Positions 1-5,473 of a stretch of 6,255 nt of DNA are shown here, piece by piece (position 1 is the stretch's first letter; every line of letters starts with the position of its first letter). Position numbers and translations under genes: made by a program. The notes beneath the pieces were generated by a model, which had not been told where the DNA came from, ran no database searches, and was given only the letters and a program-made list of their open reading frames with translations. Source of the stretch: Microcoleus asticus IPMA8 (GTDB taxonomy: Bacteria; Cyanobacteriota; Cyanobacteriia; Cyanobacteriales; Microcoleaceae); assembly GCF_013179805.1 (NCBI RefSeq), contig NZ_SRRZ01000211.1, forward strand, positions 1 to 6,255, in the 5' to 3' direction.

Positions 1-2
1 CG

Positions 3-83
3 GGTAAAAGGCAGGGCTTAACTGCTTATCAAGCTATTCAACAAGCCCTCTCTATTCATGGCTCCCTTTTTTCCCCTAGTTGA
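3..83 (+). CDS. C-terminal end of an unidentified protein entering from the left
   Basis: An open plus-strand frame enters the window at base 3 and stops with TGA at 81-83, giving 26 residues that include GLTAYQAIQQAL and end GSLFSPS. The composition looks like genuine protein: helical and amphipathic, with no odd residue runs. It could be the C-terminus of a transposase or another gene, but I do not recognise the family and no terminal inverted repeat can be seen. It overlaps the 3' end of the minus-strand gene 56-352 by 28 bases. Two real genes rarely overlap antisense like this unless the DNA has been rearranged, so one of the two ends may be a chimera. With so few codons it could also be a chance open frame. 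Confidence 0.3.
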   Translation, partial: GKRQGLTAYQAIQQALSIHGSLFSPS

Positions 84-352
84 GCAATTACAGTTGCGCT
101 TACTATCCAGCTCCACAGCTTTGTAAAGCTGAAAGAGATTAAACTCACAACGCCGGAAATCAAGAAATTTCCAAACCGCAGCGCGCCGTTAATAATTGTT
201 TCTAGAAACCCACCGCTGCCTTGCGATGTTGTGAGCGCGCTCGACGACCAAGTGCGGATTAAATTTCCCCCCGTGCTGCTGCTGCGAATTTTACGCGATG
301 CGAGTTCGCGCAAAATCATTCCAATTTTTGGTTGAGGTGCTGCTGTTGCCAT
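56..352 (-). CDS. Small protein with a hydrophobic C-terminal half, possibly 3'-truncated
   Basis: The frame encodes 98 aa. Residues 1-47 are polar, basic and Ser-rich. Residues 48-92 are hydrophobic and aromatic (FLETIINGALRFGNFLISG, then FTKLWSWIV) and could form one or two membrane or amphipathic segments. The start is fixed by a TAATG junction: the stop of the 683 aa gene shares one base with this ATG. A run of seven G lies a few bases upstream and may serve as a purine-rich ribosome-binding region. It is the last visible gene of the leftward operon. The product ends suddenly after VIAQL with a charged tail, LGEKREP, right where a plus-strand frame runs in from the left. This suggests that the original 3' part has been replaced. 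I do not recognise the family. Confidence 0.55.
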   Translation of the reverse strand: MATAAPQPKIGMILRELASRKIRSSSTGGNLIRTWSSSALTTSQGSGGFLETIINGALRFGNFLISGVVSLISFSFTKLWSWIVSATVIAQLGEKREP

Positions 353-2403
353 TAGTTATCCCCCCCGGCTTGTGAAAGGTTGTCGCCGATTTCTCGAATG
401 CGCGGGCGGCGGTCGGGCGAGCGTCCGTAAGGGCTTTGTATGTCAGTTATGCCCGTAGTATTCCTAAACCCGTTTTCGGTTTCGTCAATGAAGTCCTCGA
501 AGTTTTTGTCGGGGTCGAACGTTTTGCCGTCGCCGTTTTCTCCGTTTGGATTTTGAGGCTTCGTAATTGAAGCGGCTAAATCAACAGTACCTTTTAAAAT
601 ACTCAAAAGCTGGGATTTTGTATCGTTTTTAGAATCTATTTTTTGCCAGTGCACCGCCCGAATGATTGCTGCTGCCTGTAATAAGTCGAGACAAACATCT
701 CGAAAAGTTTCTTTTTCTTCGTAGTCGGTGCCTTTGATATGTCCTTCCGATTCTTCAATCAAAGCGCTAATAGATTCGGCACCAGGCGTAAATGTCATCG
801 GCACGGCGACATCAATTTCCGTGCTTTTGAATGCCATATATTTAATGATGGCTTTTGATGCCAGGTAACCTTTAATAGCTTCTTGCCGAGCCATACCGGA
901 TTCTGTCAGGCATCGGACTTGCATAGCTACCAGCGCATCTACGTTTGTCATCAAACTCAAGATTTGTCCTTCAAGTTCGGCAATCGATTCTGCTAAGTTG
1001 GGGAATTTTAGAGACTTTTTCTGATCGCCTTCTTTTGTGATATCTGCGTCCTTAATATCGATTTGTATCTCCCACTGCCCCCAGCGCTCGTCATCGCGCT
1101 TGAATACCCAATCAATCAAGCTAACCAAATCTGGAATCGGCACCTGCGGCGGTTCTGCGGGTTCTTCTCCTTCCTTTGGCACTTCTTGAATAATAGTTGC
1201 AGGCAGTTGCCCGGGAAATTTGGCAAGCCCTAATTTTGTATATATCGCTCTTAAAAATTTGAGGTTTTCTTGACAGCAAGCGTCCATTTTCTCCTTCCTC
1301 GGTGGTGGGTTTGGGAAAGGAGTAGGAGAAGGAGAAGGCGGCGGAATCTGACTGATAGGGGTAAGGTGCTCGGGCGGCGTATCTGGTGATGTATTGCGGC
1401 AGGATACTTTAATGATTGAAAATTCCCAAGCCGTACCAGGAATCACCCAAGTTGCAATCCAGTCTCTTATGCTCGCCCCGTAATTGTAAAGATATCCGCT
1501 AGCACCGTTCTGATAAGAAATAGCAGTATTTCCATTAACTTCTCCAGGAGAAGAAGAACCAAACCCTACCAATTGCGCAAATCCATTGATGTCATTTATT
1601 TTGTATCCCGCCCGGTCGCCTCTTGTGGGGAAATCGTGCCATTCAATAAATCCGGGCGAGTAATGGTCGGCAGGTAGATTCTCTTGGGAAACAAGCTCTC
1701 CTTGATCTACCCAAATACCTTTTTTAAAATAAGGATGCTCGCCCGTTTTTAAAAATGGTTGGCTGTAAGCAAGTTTTGTTGCTTGTCCGTGTTGAAAATA
1801 GACCACATAATACAAGCAATCGTTATCAAAAATTGCTAGGGGAATTTCTTTGATTCTGCTGCCTACGCCTGGTCTAGAAGTTTGTGGCATTTCCTCAGAA
1901 TTAGGTTTTTTGGGCTTGTTCGGAAAACCAAGACCAAAACTAATTTCGATCGGAGTAAACGGAATTTGTAGGGAAATTCCAACACCTACAGAGCCATCTT
2001 TTGACACAGAAACTTCAGCGCCGACACCCGCAATTTCGCCGCCAATCGAAACTTGTTCTATTTCTCCGGTGCTGGTATTGATGGTTATCCCGCCGCTAAC
2101 TCCCAGAATCCCACCGGGTATTTCCGCGCCACCGGCGATTCCAATTGTGCTTTTTGAAGGGTCTTCAAAATTTGGGTTGCCACTGATGTCGAGGCGGATC
2201 GGCGAAACTTCCACGCTGACGCCGCCGGTGACAGTCATTCCGCCTATGTTGGCAACCTCTTGGGTGATGCCGATGCCGCCCGACGTTACGGACGGCGTAG
2301 TTTTCCGCCCCATATCGACGCCGCTATCTTTGCCGAGGTCGATCGCGCTTGACCCCCTGGTAGCGCTCGGCGACAGCGAAGACTTAGAACTCACCCTAGA
2401 CAT
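352..2403 (-). CDS. Large multidomain protein of unknown function, Gly/Val-rich N-terminal region
   Basis: The 683 aa product has a clear mosaic build. Residues 1-40 are Ser-rich and basic. Residues 41-160 are Gly, Val, Ile and Ser-rich with alternating hydrophobic residues, as expected for stacked beta strands. Residues 185-335 are aromatic-rich and probably globular (YYVVYFQHG, FIEWHDF, a GY-rich patch, WIATWVIPGTAWEF). Residues 345-370 form a Pro-rich hinge (IPPPSPSPTPFPNPPPR). Residues 373-615 are mainly helical and begin with MDACCQENLKFLRAIY. Residues 616-683 are acidic, Asn/Gly-rich and probably disordered. There is no signal peptide or membrane segment. The start is supported by AGAGG upstream, and the frame overlaps the preceding gene by 8 nt, implying translational coupling. 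Its neighbours suggest a tail, virion or surface role, but this is inference and no catalytic motif is visible. Confidence 0.85.
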   Translation of the reverse strand: MSRVSSKSSLSPSATRGSSAIDLGKDSGVDMGRKTTPSVTSGGIGITQEVANIGGMTVTGGVSVEVSPIRLDISGNPNFEDPSKSTIGIAGGAEIPGGILGVSGGITINTSTGEIEQVSIGGEIAGVGAEVSVSKDGSVGVGISLQIPFTPIEISFGLGFPNKPKKPNSEEMPQTSRPGVGSRIKEIPLAIFDNDCLYYVVYFQHGQATKLAYSQPFLKTGEHPYFKKGIWVDQGELVSQENLPADHYSPGFIEWHDFPTRGDRAGYKINDINGFAQLVGFGSSSPGEVNGNTAISYQNGASGYLYNYGASIRDWIATWVIPGTAWEFSIIKVSCRNTSPDTPPEHLTPISQIPPPSPSPTPFPNPPPRKEKMDACCQENLKFLRAIYTKLGLAKFPGQLPATIIQEVPKEGEEPAEPPQVPIPDLVSLIDWVFKRDDERWGQWEIQIDIKDADITKEGDQKKSLKFPNLAESIAELEGQILSLMTNVDALVAMQVRCLTESGMARQEAIKGYLASKAIIKYMAFKSTEIDVAVPMTFTPGAESISALIEESEGHIKGTDYEEKETFRDVCLDLLQAAAIIRAVHWQKIDSKNDTKSQLLSILKGTVDLAASITKPQNPNGENGDGKTFDPDKNFEDFIDETENGFRNTTGITDIQSPYGRSPDRRPRIREIGDNLSQAGGDN

Positions 2404-3223
2404 AGCTAGCCTCTAACCCGCATATCCGCGAGCTGTTGTTTTCTGCGATCGCCCAAAGCTCTCCGGTCAGCGTTTTCTCGGTCAGGTTACCGCCGCCGTT
2501 AGGGGCTAGATAAATCCCCGTGCCGATCGCAACGCTGGAATTGCCGGCAATCCAAATCGGCACATTCCCCGTGTTCGTGGCATACAGGATGGCCCGGTTT
2601 GCATTAGCCGTTCGGAAGCGCGTTGGAGCTCCAGTGGGGATATCGATTCCGTAAGGCAAGCCCGCGCCGATTGTTCTGACTTGCGGTTTTGCAATCAGAT
2701 CTAAATTGAATCGATAATCGCCCTCAAAATTTATATAATCGCCGCTGCCGAGTACGCCGTGCCCGTAATTAATAATAGAAACGCCGAGGCGATCGTCGGG
2801 GCTTAATAGTTTTAACTGGTTAATTGTTAAATAAGGTATTACAAAAGGGATTGTTGTTTCTCTTCCCTTGTTTTGCAACCGCGCCGTTGCTAAAGTAGAC
2901 CATGCGCCGTTCCCTTTTTTGGCGTGAAACCTCAATCCTACAAACGGATAATTTTCTTCAATTTGCAGCATCGCGGCGATTTTTTCCGCCGCCGACATCT
3001 CTGGAAAGATGTCGGGGTAAGGCGCTTGCTGATATGAAGGTAAGTAAATTGCGCCGCTAAAAGCTTCTAAATAAAAGCTTTTGCCCACGTAGTAAGAATT
3101 TGATAAAACGTCGTATTCTGCAAACGCATCGGCACAGTTTAAAATCTCAACAATTCCAGTGCCATCGGTTGCTGTAATGCTGCGCCGAAAAGTTTTTGTA
3201 TTTTCTAATTGATTTTCTGCCAT
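2396..3223 (-). CDS. Beta-rich phage-structural-like protein with a C-terminal module shared with 4566-4907
   Basis: The 275 aa protein is predicted to be mostly beta. Residues 1-200 are a globular, aromatic-rich region (YYVGKSFYLEAFSGAIYLP, PFVGLRFHAKKGNGAWSTLA, FVIPYLTINQLKLLSPDDRLG). Residues 202-275 resemble a compact beta module: N.NRAILYATNTGNVPIWI, then IYLAPNG, then TGELWAIAENNSS, ending GLEASYV. The same order of landmarks appears in the 113 aa protein encoded on the opposite strand. The start ATG shares one base with the TGA of the upstream gene (TGATG), and GGAAAGG lies about 15 nt upstream, so translation is probably coupled. Two adjacent strong inverted repeats lie inside the gene. 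Modules like this appear in small virion-associated proteins, so a structural role is reasonable but inferred. No enzyme signature is visible. Confidence 0.83.
   Translation of the reverse strand: MAENQLENTKTFRRSITATDGTGIVEILNCADAFAEYDVLSNSYYVGKSFYLEAFSGAIYLPSYQQAPYPDIFPEMSAAEKIAAMLQIEENYPFVGLRFHAKKGNGAWSTLATARLQNKGRETTIPFVIPYLTINQLKLLSPDDRLGVSIINYGHGVLGSGDYINFEGDYRFNLDLIAKPQVRTIGAGLPYGIDIPTGAPTRFRTANANRAILYATNTGNVPIWIAGNSSVAIGTGIYLAPNGGGNLTEKTLTGELWAIAENNSSRICGLEASYV
2445..2452. repeat. HIP1 palindrome GCGATCGC
   Basis: A perfect copy of the octameric palindrome that is greatly over-represented in many cyanobacterial genomes. It lies near the 3' end of the 275 aa gene. It is used here as evidence for the host lineage, not as a functional site. 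Confidence 0.9.
2973..3015. repeat. Two back-to-back inverted repeats inside the 275 aa gene
   Basis: The first stem is GCGGCG (2973-2978) with CGCCGC (2987-2992), all GC, around an 8-nt T-rich loop. The second stem is CCGACATCT (2992-3000) with AGATGTCGG (3007-3015), nine perfect pairs around a 6-nt loop. The two stems share base 2992, so on RNA they could nearly stack. They sit within the reading frame, in the region encoding YPDIFPEMSAAEKIAAM, so codon constraint explains part of the sequence. On the minus-strand transcript an A-run, not a U-run, follows the first-transcribed stem, so this is not a standard terminator. Confidence 0.45.
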
Positions 3224-3777
3224 CAGGTTAGAAACACCTTTCCTTCGATTACGCTGCCGCCACCGGGCAAGCTGATTACTTCGATCGGAAATTCGAGCAA
3301 AGCGCTAAACGTGGCGTTGCTTCCGCCGCTCGCCGCCAAGGTGTGGGTACAGCGGGTGATTACGGTCTTGTCGGAGCTGGGATTGAGCCTTCTGGTTGGG
3401 TCGAGTTCGAGCAACTTGAGAGCCACTACCCCTTCCATTGCTGCTTGTGCCAAGTTTGGAGCGCTGCTGTCGCCGCCCGTGCCGCTGGTAAATGTAGAGC
3501 CGGTAAGGTAATGGCTTGCTGTATAACTTGTGCTGCCGTTTGTTGCGTTGGTTGCCACCACGTTTAAAATCAAGTCAATGCTTGCAGTTTTTGTTGAAAG
3601 GTTGGCGGTAATAGTTATTTTGTCTGTTCTTTCTACAATTTTTGTTAAGTTATTTTCCTCTTGTTCCAGTAGCGCCAAAACTCCGTATACATATCGCTCT
3701 TTGCTCGCCGCACCCTGCGGGTCGGAATAGCTGGTTCCAGAAACAGAACTTCCCGCGCCAGAAGTATGACCCGCCAT
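3223..3777 (-). CDS. Hypothetical 184 aa protein, first gene of the leftward operon
   Basis: Residues 1-24 are Gly/Ser/Thr-rich and probably flexible (MAGHTSGAGSSVSGTSYSD). Residues 25-50 form a likely helix (KERYVYGVLALLEQEENNL). Residues 52-95 are beta-like with many Thr (DKITITANLSTKTASIDLIL). A Gly/Ser loop follows at about 96-107, then a helix (LAQAAMEGVVALKLLELDP), and strands end the protein (SALLEFPIEVISLPGGG). The length and strand-helix-strand pattern would suit a small virion or tail component, but I do not recognise the family and no active site is visible. No Shine-Dalgarno sequence precedes the ATG. It is divergent from the recombinase gene across a 212-bp region and overlaps the next gene by one base. 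An alternative is a non-phage hypothetical protein of a cyanobacterial genomic island. Confidence 0.78.
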   Translation of the reverse strand: MAGHTSGAGSSVSGTSYSDPQGAASKERYVYGVLALLEQEENNLTKIVERTDKITITANLSTKTASIDLILNVVATNATNGSTSYTASHYLTGSTFTSGTGGDSSAPNLAQAAMEGVVALKLLELDPTRRLNPSSDKTVITRCTHTLAASGGSNATFSALLEFPIEVISLPGGGSVIEGKVFLT

Positions 3778-3989
3778 AAGTATTTAAAATAGAATCTTAC
3801 TTTCCCAGTTTAAGTAAGAATTTATTAGTCTAAGTTCTGCTAGTAAAAACTTAAGAAGTTGCTGAAATAGACAAATCAGCAACCGTTTCGATTTCAAAAA
3901 CAACGTGACAACAACGGTTGTGCGCGCTAGAGTAAAAGGAGCAACTAAAAGGTTGCTATTAAGACAGTATTTACACGGAATCAGCAACT
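3778..3989. promoter_or_regulatory. Divergent intergenic region, likely promoters for both operons
   Basis: This AT-rich 212-bp gap separates the leftward operon (ATG at 3777) from the recombinase (GTG at 3990), so promoters facing both ways are expected here. No promoter close to the -35/-10 consensus stands out. For the leftward operon, TTAAAC and TATTTT on the minus strand are 16 nt apart, which is weak. For the recombinase, a TATTTA at 3968-3973 is the best -10-like word but has no good -35 partner. The region is dense in repeats: TCTTACTT/AAGTAAGA, GTTGCTGA/TCAGCAAC, CAACCGTT/AACGGTTG, AGCAAC/GTTGCT and ACAAC-G-GTTGT. A minus-strand open frame across this gap (3987-3784) looks spurious. 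Confidence 0.5.
3795..3819. repeat. 8-bp inverted repeat upstream of the leftward operon
   Basis: TCTTACTT (3795-3802) and AAGTAAGA (3812-3819) pair perfectly around a 9-nt spacer. The repeat lies 18-42 bases upstream of the ATG of the 184 aa gene. It is AT-rich, so it is more likely a protein-binding operator than a stable RNA hairpin. It may be part of the leader of the leftward transcript. Confidence 0.35.
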
Positions 3990-4056
3990 GTGAAAATTGC
4001 AGGTATCGGACAAGCTACCCCGCTTTGCCAAAGAACGTTTAACCAAATCAGCAACC
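3858..4056. repeat. Cluster of six AGCAACY words around the recombinase start
   Basis: The word AGCAAC followed by C or T occurs at about 3857-3863 (minus), 3878-3884 (plus), 3940-3946 (plus), 3951-3957 (minus), 3983-3989 (plus) and 4050-4056 (plus). Three plus copies extend to AATCAGCAAC (3874-3883, 3979-3988, 4046-4055), and two of these share the 13-mer CAAATCAGCAACC. Inverted pairs are GTTGCTGA (3858-3865) with TCAGCAAC (3876-3883), and AGCAAC (3940-3945) with GTTGCT (3952-3957). One copy abuts the GTG start and one lies inside the coding sequence. Likely roles are recombinase binding sites, an attachment site, or operators for self-regulation. Spacing is irregular, so this is not a CRISPR array. 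Confidence 0.55.
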
Positions 4057-4562
4057 TTTTTGTAACAGATTGCCATAAGTTGTTTTTAAATTTCGCTTGG
4101 TATACTGGCGAAAGACCGGAAGCAATATTGAGCCTAGATGTAAAACACGTTTACAGTGATGTTTTGCGCCGTCAACCGCGCGAATCGATACTTTATCCCG
4201 CATCTATCCGCAAGGACAAGCAGACCCGCGAGGTTTTCACACACGACGAACTCAAATTGATGCTGATGTCTTACGCGCCGCCGGAGACGGGATTTTTATT
4301 TCCTTCCCTCTATAAATCCGATCGCCATTTAAGCCGTCAAGCTATGGATAAAGCTTTTAGGCGAGCGGTCAAAAAAGCGGGTTTAGACAATCAAGGATTC
4401 TCGCTTTATTCAGCCAGGCGCGGTTTTATCACTCGATTAAATAACCAAGGGTACGATATTAAACTAATTCAAAAATTGAGCGGACACAGGAGCTTAACTT
4501 CGTTGATTAGGTATATCGATGTCACTGACGACCAACTAAGAAACGCAATTGCTAATTTTTAA
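3990..4562 (+). CDS. Minimal tyrosine recombinase (site-specific integrase, catalytic domain only)
   Basis: This 190 aa protein would cut and rejoin DNA through a covalent phosphotyrosine intermediate. Landmarks in order: Arg I at R42 in YTGERPEAILSL; a probable beta-hairpin Lys at K77 in RKDKQTREV; box II LYSARRGFITRL with catalytic R143 and Tyr140 where His is usual; box III LSGHRSLTSLIRYIDV with H166 and the nucleophile Y175. The length covers little more than the catalytic domain, so there is no separate N-terminal core-binding or arm-binding domain. The opening MKIAGIGQA resembles small solitary cyanobacterial integrases that I recall starting MKVNGHGQA. The start is GTG; an in-frame stop lies at 3960-3962 and no ATG lies between. 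A weak GGAA precedes it. Two tail-like genes follow within 3 bases each, suggesting co-transcription. Confidence 0.93.
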   Translation: MKIAGIGQATPLCQRTFNQISNLFVTDCHKLFLNFAWYTGERPEAILSLDVKHVYSDVLRRQPRESILYPASIRKDKQTREVFTHDELKLMLMSYAPPETGFLFPSLYKSDRHLSRQAMDKAFRRAVKKAGLDNQGFSLYSARRGFITRLNNQGYDIKLIQKLSGHRSLTSLIRYIDVTDDQLRNAIANF

Positions 4563-4565
4563 ACT

Positions 4566-4907
4566 ATGGGACTTGTCAATTTAAATCCTTCTAGTGTCGC
4601 CGTGAATGTAGCTGAAGACATTAGAAATTCAGATACAGTAACCGCAGTCAGTGCGGCTGCGACCGTGACGGTAGCACTCGCGGCTAATCCTTTGCGCGGC
4701 AGTTATTCAATTTACAACGCAGGAACTCAGACCGTTTTTGTGCGCGAAAATGCGACTGTTTCTGCAACACTTTACAAGCATCCAATTCCGCCCGGATATT
4801 TATTTGAGCAAGACTTAGCGAGTTCGCGATATACGGGGGTGGTCAGCGTAATTACAGCGAGCGGAACTTCTAGCATAATGGTAGCGGAAAGCACTATTGC
4901 CTCTTAG
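4566..4907 (+). CDS. Small beta-rich tail/virion-like protein
   Basis: The 113 aa protein starts MGLVNLNPSSVAV, has a hydrophobic Ala/Val/Thr stretch at 24-40, then a beta module at about 40-113 (NPLRGSYSIYNAGTQTVFV, then PIPPGYLF, then YTGVVSVITASGTSS, ending AEST). The order N..R, N-[AT]-G, P.G, TG, I, SS, E.S parallels the last 75 residues of the 275 aa protein, suggesting a common fold. Its MG..NLNP opening resembles the next protein. Only three bases separate it from the recombinase stop, and no Shine-Dalgarno sequence is visible, so translation may be coupled or leaderless-like. A role as an accessory of a phage tail or capsid is inferred. No catalytic motif is seen. Confidence 0.77.
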   Translation: MGLVNLNPSSVAVNVAEDIRNSDTVTAVSAAATVTVALAANPLRGSYSIYNAGTQTVFVRENATVSATLYKHPIPPGYLFEQDLASSRYTGVVSVITASGTSSIMVAESTIAS

Positions 4908-4909
4908 TT

Positions 4910-5473
4910 ATGGGCAAGCTGACAAACTTAAACCCGCTCGCAGTGATCGCCGATGCAGACATCCCGGCAAGCATTGCCCGAGATGCCGAAACGGCAGCGG
5001 CAATTGCAGCGCACATTGCCTCGGCAGATCCACACGCTCAGTATTTATTGCAATCCGAAGGCGATGCTCGGTACGAATACCGGGCGGGGCTTGCTTCTAA
5101 GTCGATTGCAGGGCCGTTAAACTACTCTGCCAATACTTGGTCGTCGCTGGGGACTTTTCCTGGATTCCCTTTTGGCGTGCAGGGGTCGCCTTCAGCGATA
5201 GTGGTCGGCATCAGTTTCAATGTTGATGTTGTTTCACCTTGGCAGCAAAGCGTGTGCGCGGGTCTTTTGGGGCCTTGTTGGTGGCAGCCTGCGAGCGTAG
5301 CGGATCAAGGGGTAAGGGTTCCGTTGGAAGTTCACAATTTATCTGGATTTTTTATCAATCTTCGGGCGGGTCGGTTCAGTCAAGACTTGCGCGACCTTCA
5401 AATCAATCCAGAAAGCGCGATTTTAATTCCCAGTACGGGACGTGTTGAGATTAGCTTAAAAAGGTTTTTTTAA
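4910..5473 (+). CDS. Tail-fibre-like protein with a DPHxQYL motif
   Basis: The 187 aa protein opens MGKLTNLNPLAVIADADIP, then an Ala-rich helix (ARDAETAAAIAAHIA), then ADPHAQYLLQSEGDARY at about 39-55. H-x-x-x-DPHxQYL followed by a short acidic linker is a recurring element of phage tail fibre and side-tail proteins, where it joins the shaft to the distal part. Residues 70-187 are beta-rich with many aromatic residues and end in strands (ILIPSTGRVEISLKRFF), plausibly a tip or trimerising head domain. It begins two bases after the stop of the 113 aa gene with no clear Shine-Dalgarno sequence. Its last 23 bases overlap the end of the convergent 219 aa gene. It would act on the virion surface in host recognition. 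At 187 aa it is short for a fibre, so it may be a distal subunit. Confidence 0.82.
   Translation: MGKLTNLNPLAVIADADIPASIARDAETAAAIAAHIASADPHAQYLLQSEGDARYEYRAGLASKSIAGPLNYSANTWSSLGTFPGFPFGVQGSPSAIVVGISFNVDVVSPWQQSVCAGLLGPCWWQPASVADQGVRVPLEVHNLSGFFINLRAGRFSQDLRDLQINPESAILIPSTGRVEISLKRFF

Noticed and set aside
1531..1725. A diversity-generating retroelement variable domain in the aromatic, Gly-rich middle of the 683 aa protein
   Set aside because: No reverse transcriptase or template repeat is in the window and the residues do not match the usual C-type lectin ending.
1850..2416. A 188-codon plus-strand frame
   Set aside because: It is antisense to the Gly/Val-rich part of the 683 aa gene; its Pro/Thr-rich composition is the expected mirror of Gly/Ser codons, and the minus frame fits the operon.
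2973..3015. A rho-independent terminator
   Set aside because: The stems are within a reading frame, and on the minus-strand transcript no U-run follows them.
3055..3084. AAAAGCTT repeats and AAGCTT palindromes in the 275 aa gene
   Set aside because: They are short and AT-rich, and are explained by coding of EAF/KSF; no further structure supports a role.
3209..3730. Plus-strand frames over the 184 aa gene
   Set aside because: They are antisense to a gene that fits the operon with a one-base junction; their Cys-rich or Ser-rich translations look like shadows.
3784..3987. A 67-codon minus-strand frame in the divergent intergenic region
   Set aside because: It lies over repeats and likely promoters, has a Leu/Lys-rich composition from AT-rich DNA and no ribosome-binding site.
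3858..4056. A CRISPR array from the repeated AATCAGCAACY words
   Set aside because: Repeats are too short, occur in both orientations, are unevenly spaced and enter a coding sequence; no spacer pattern exists.
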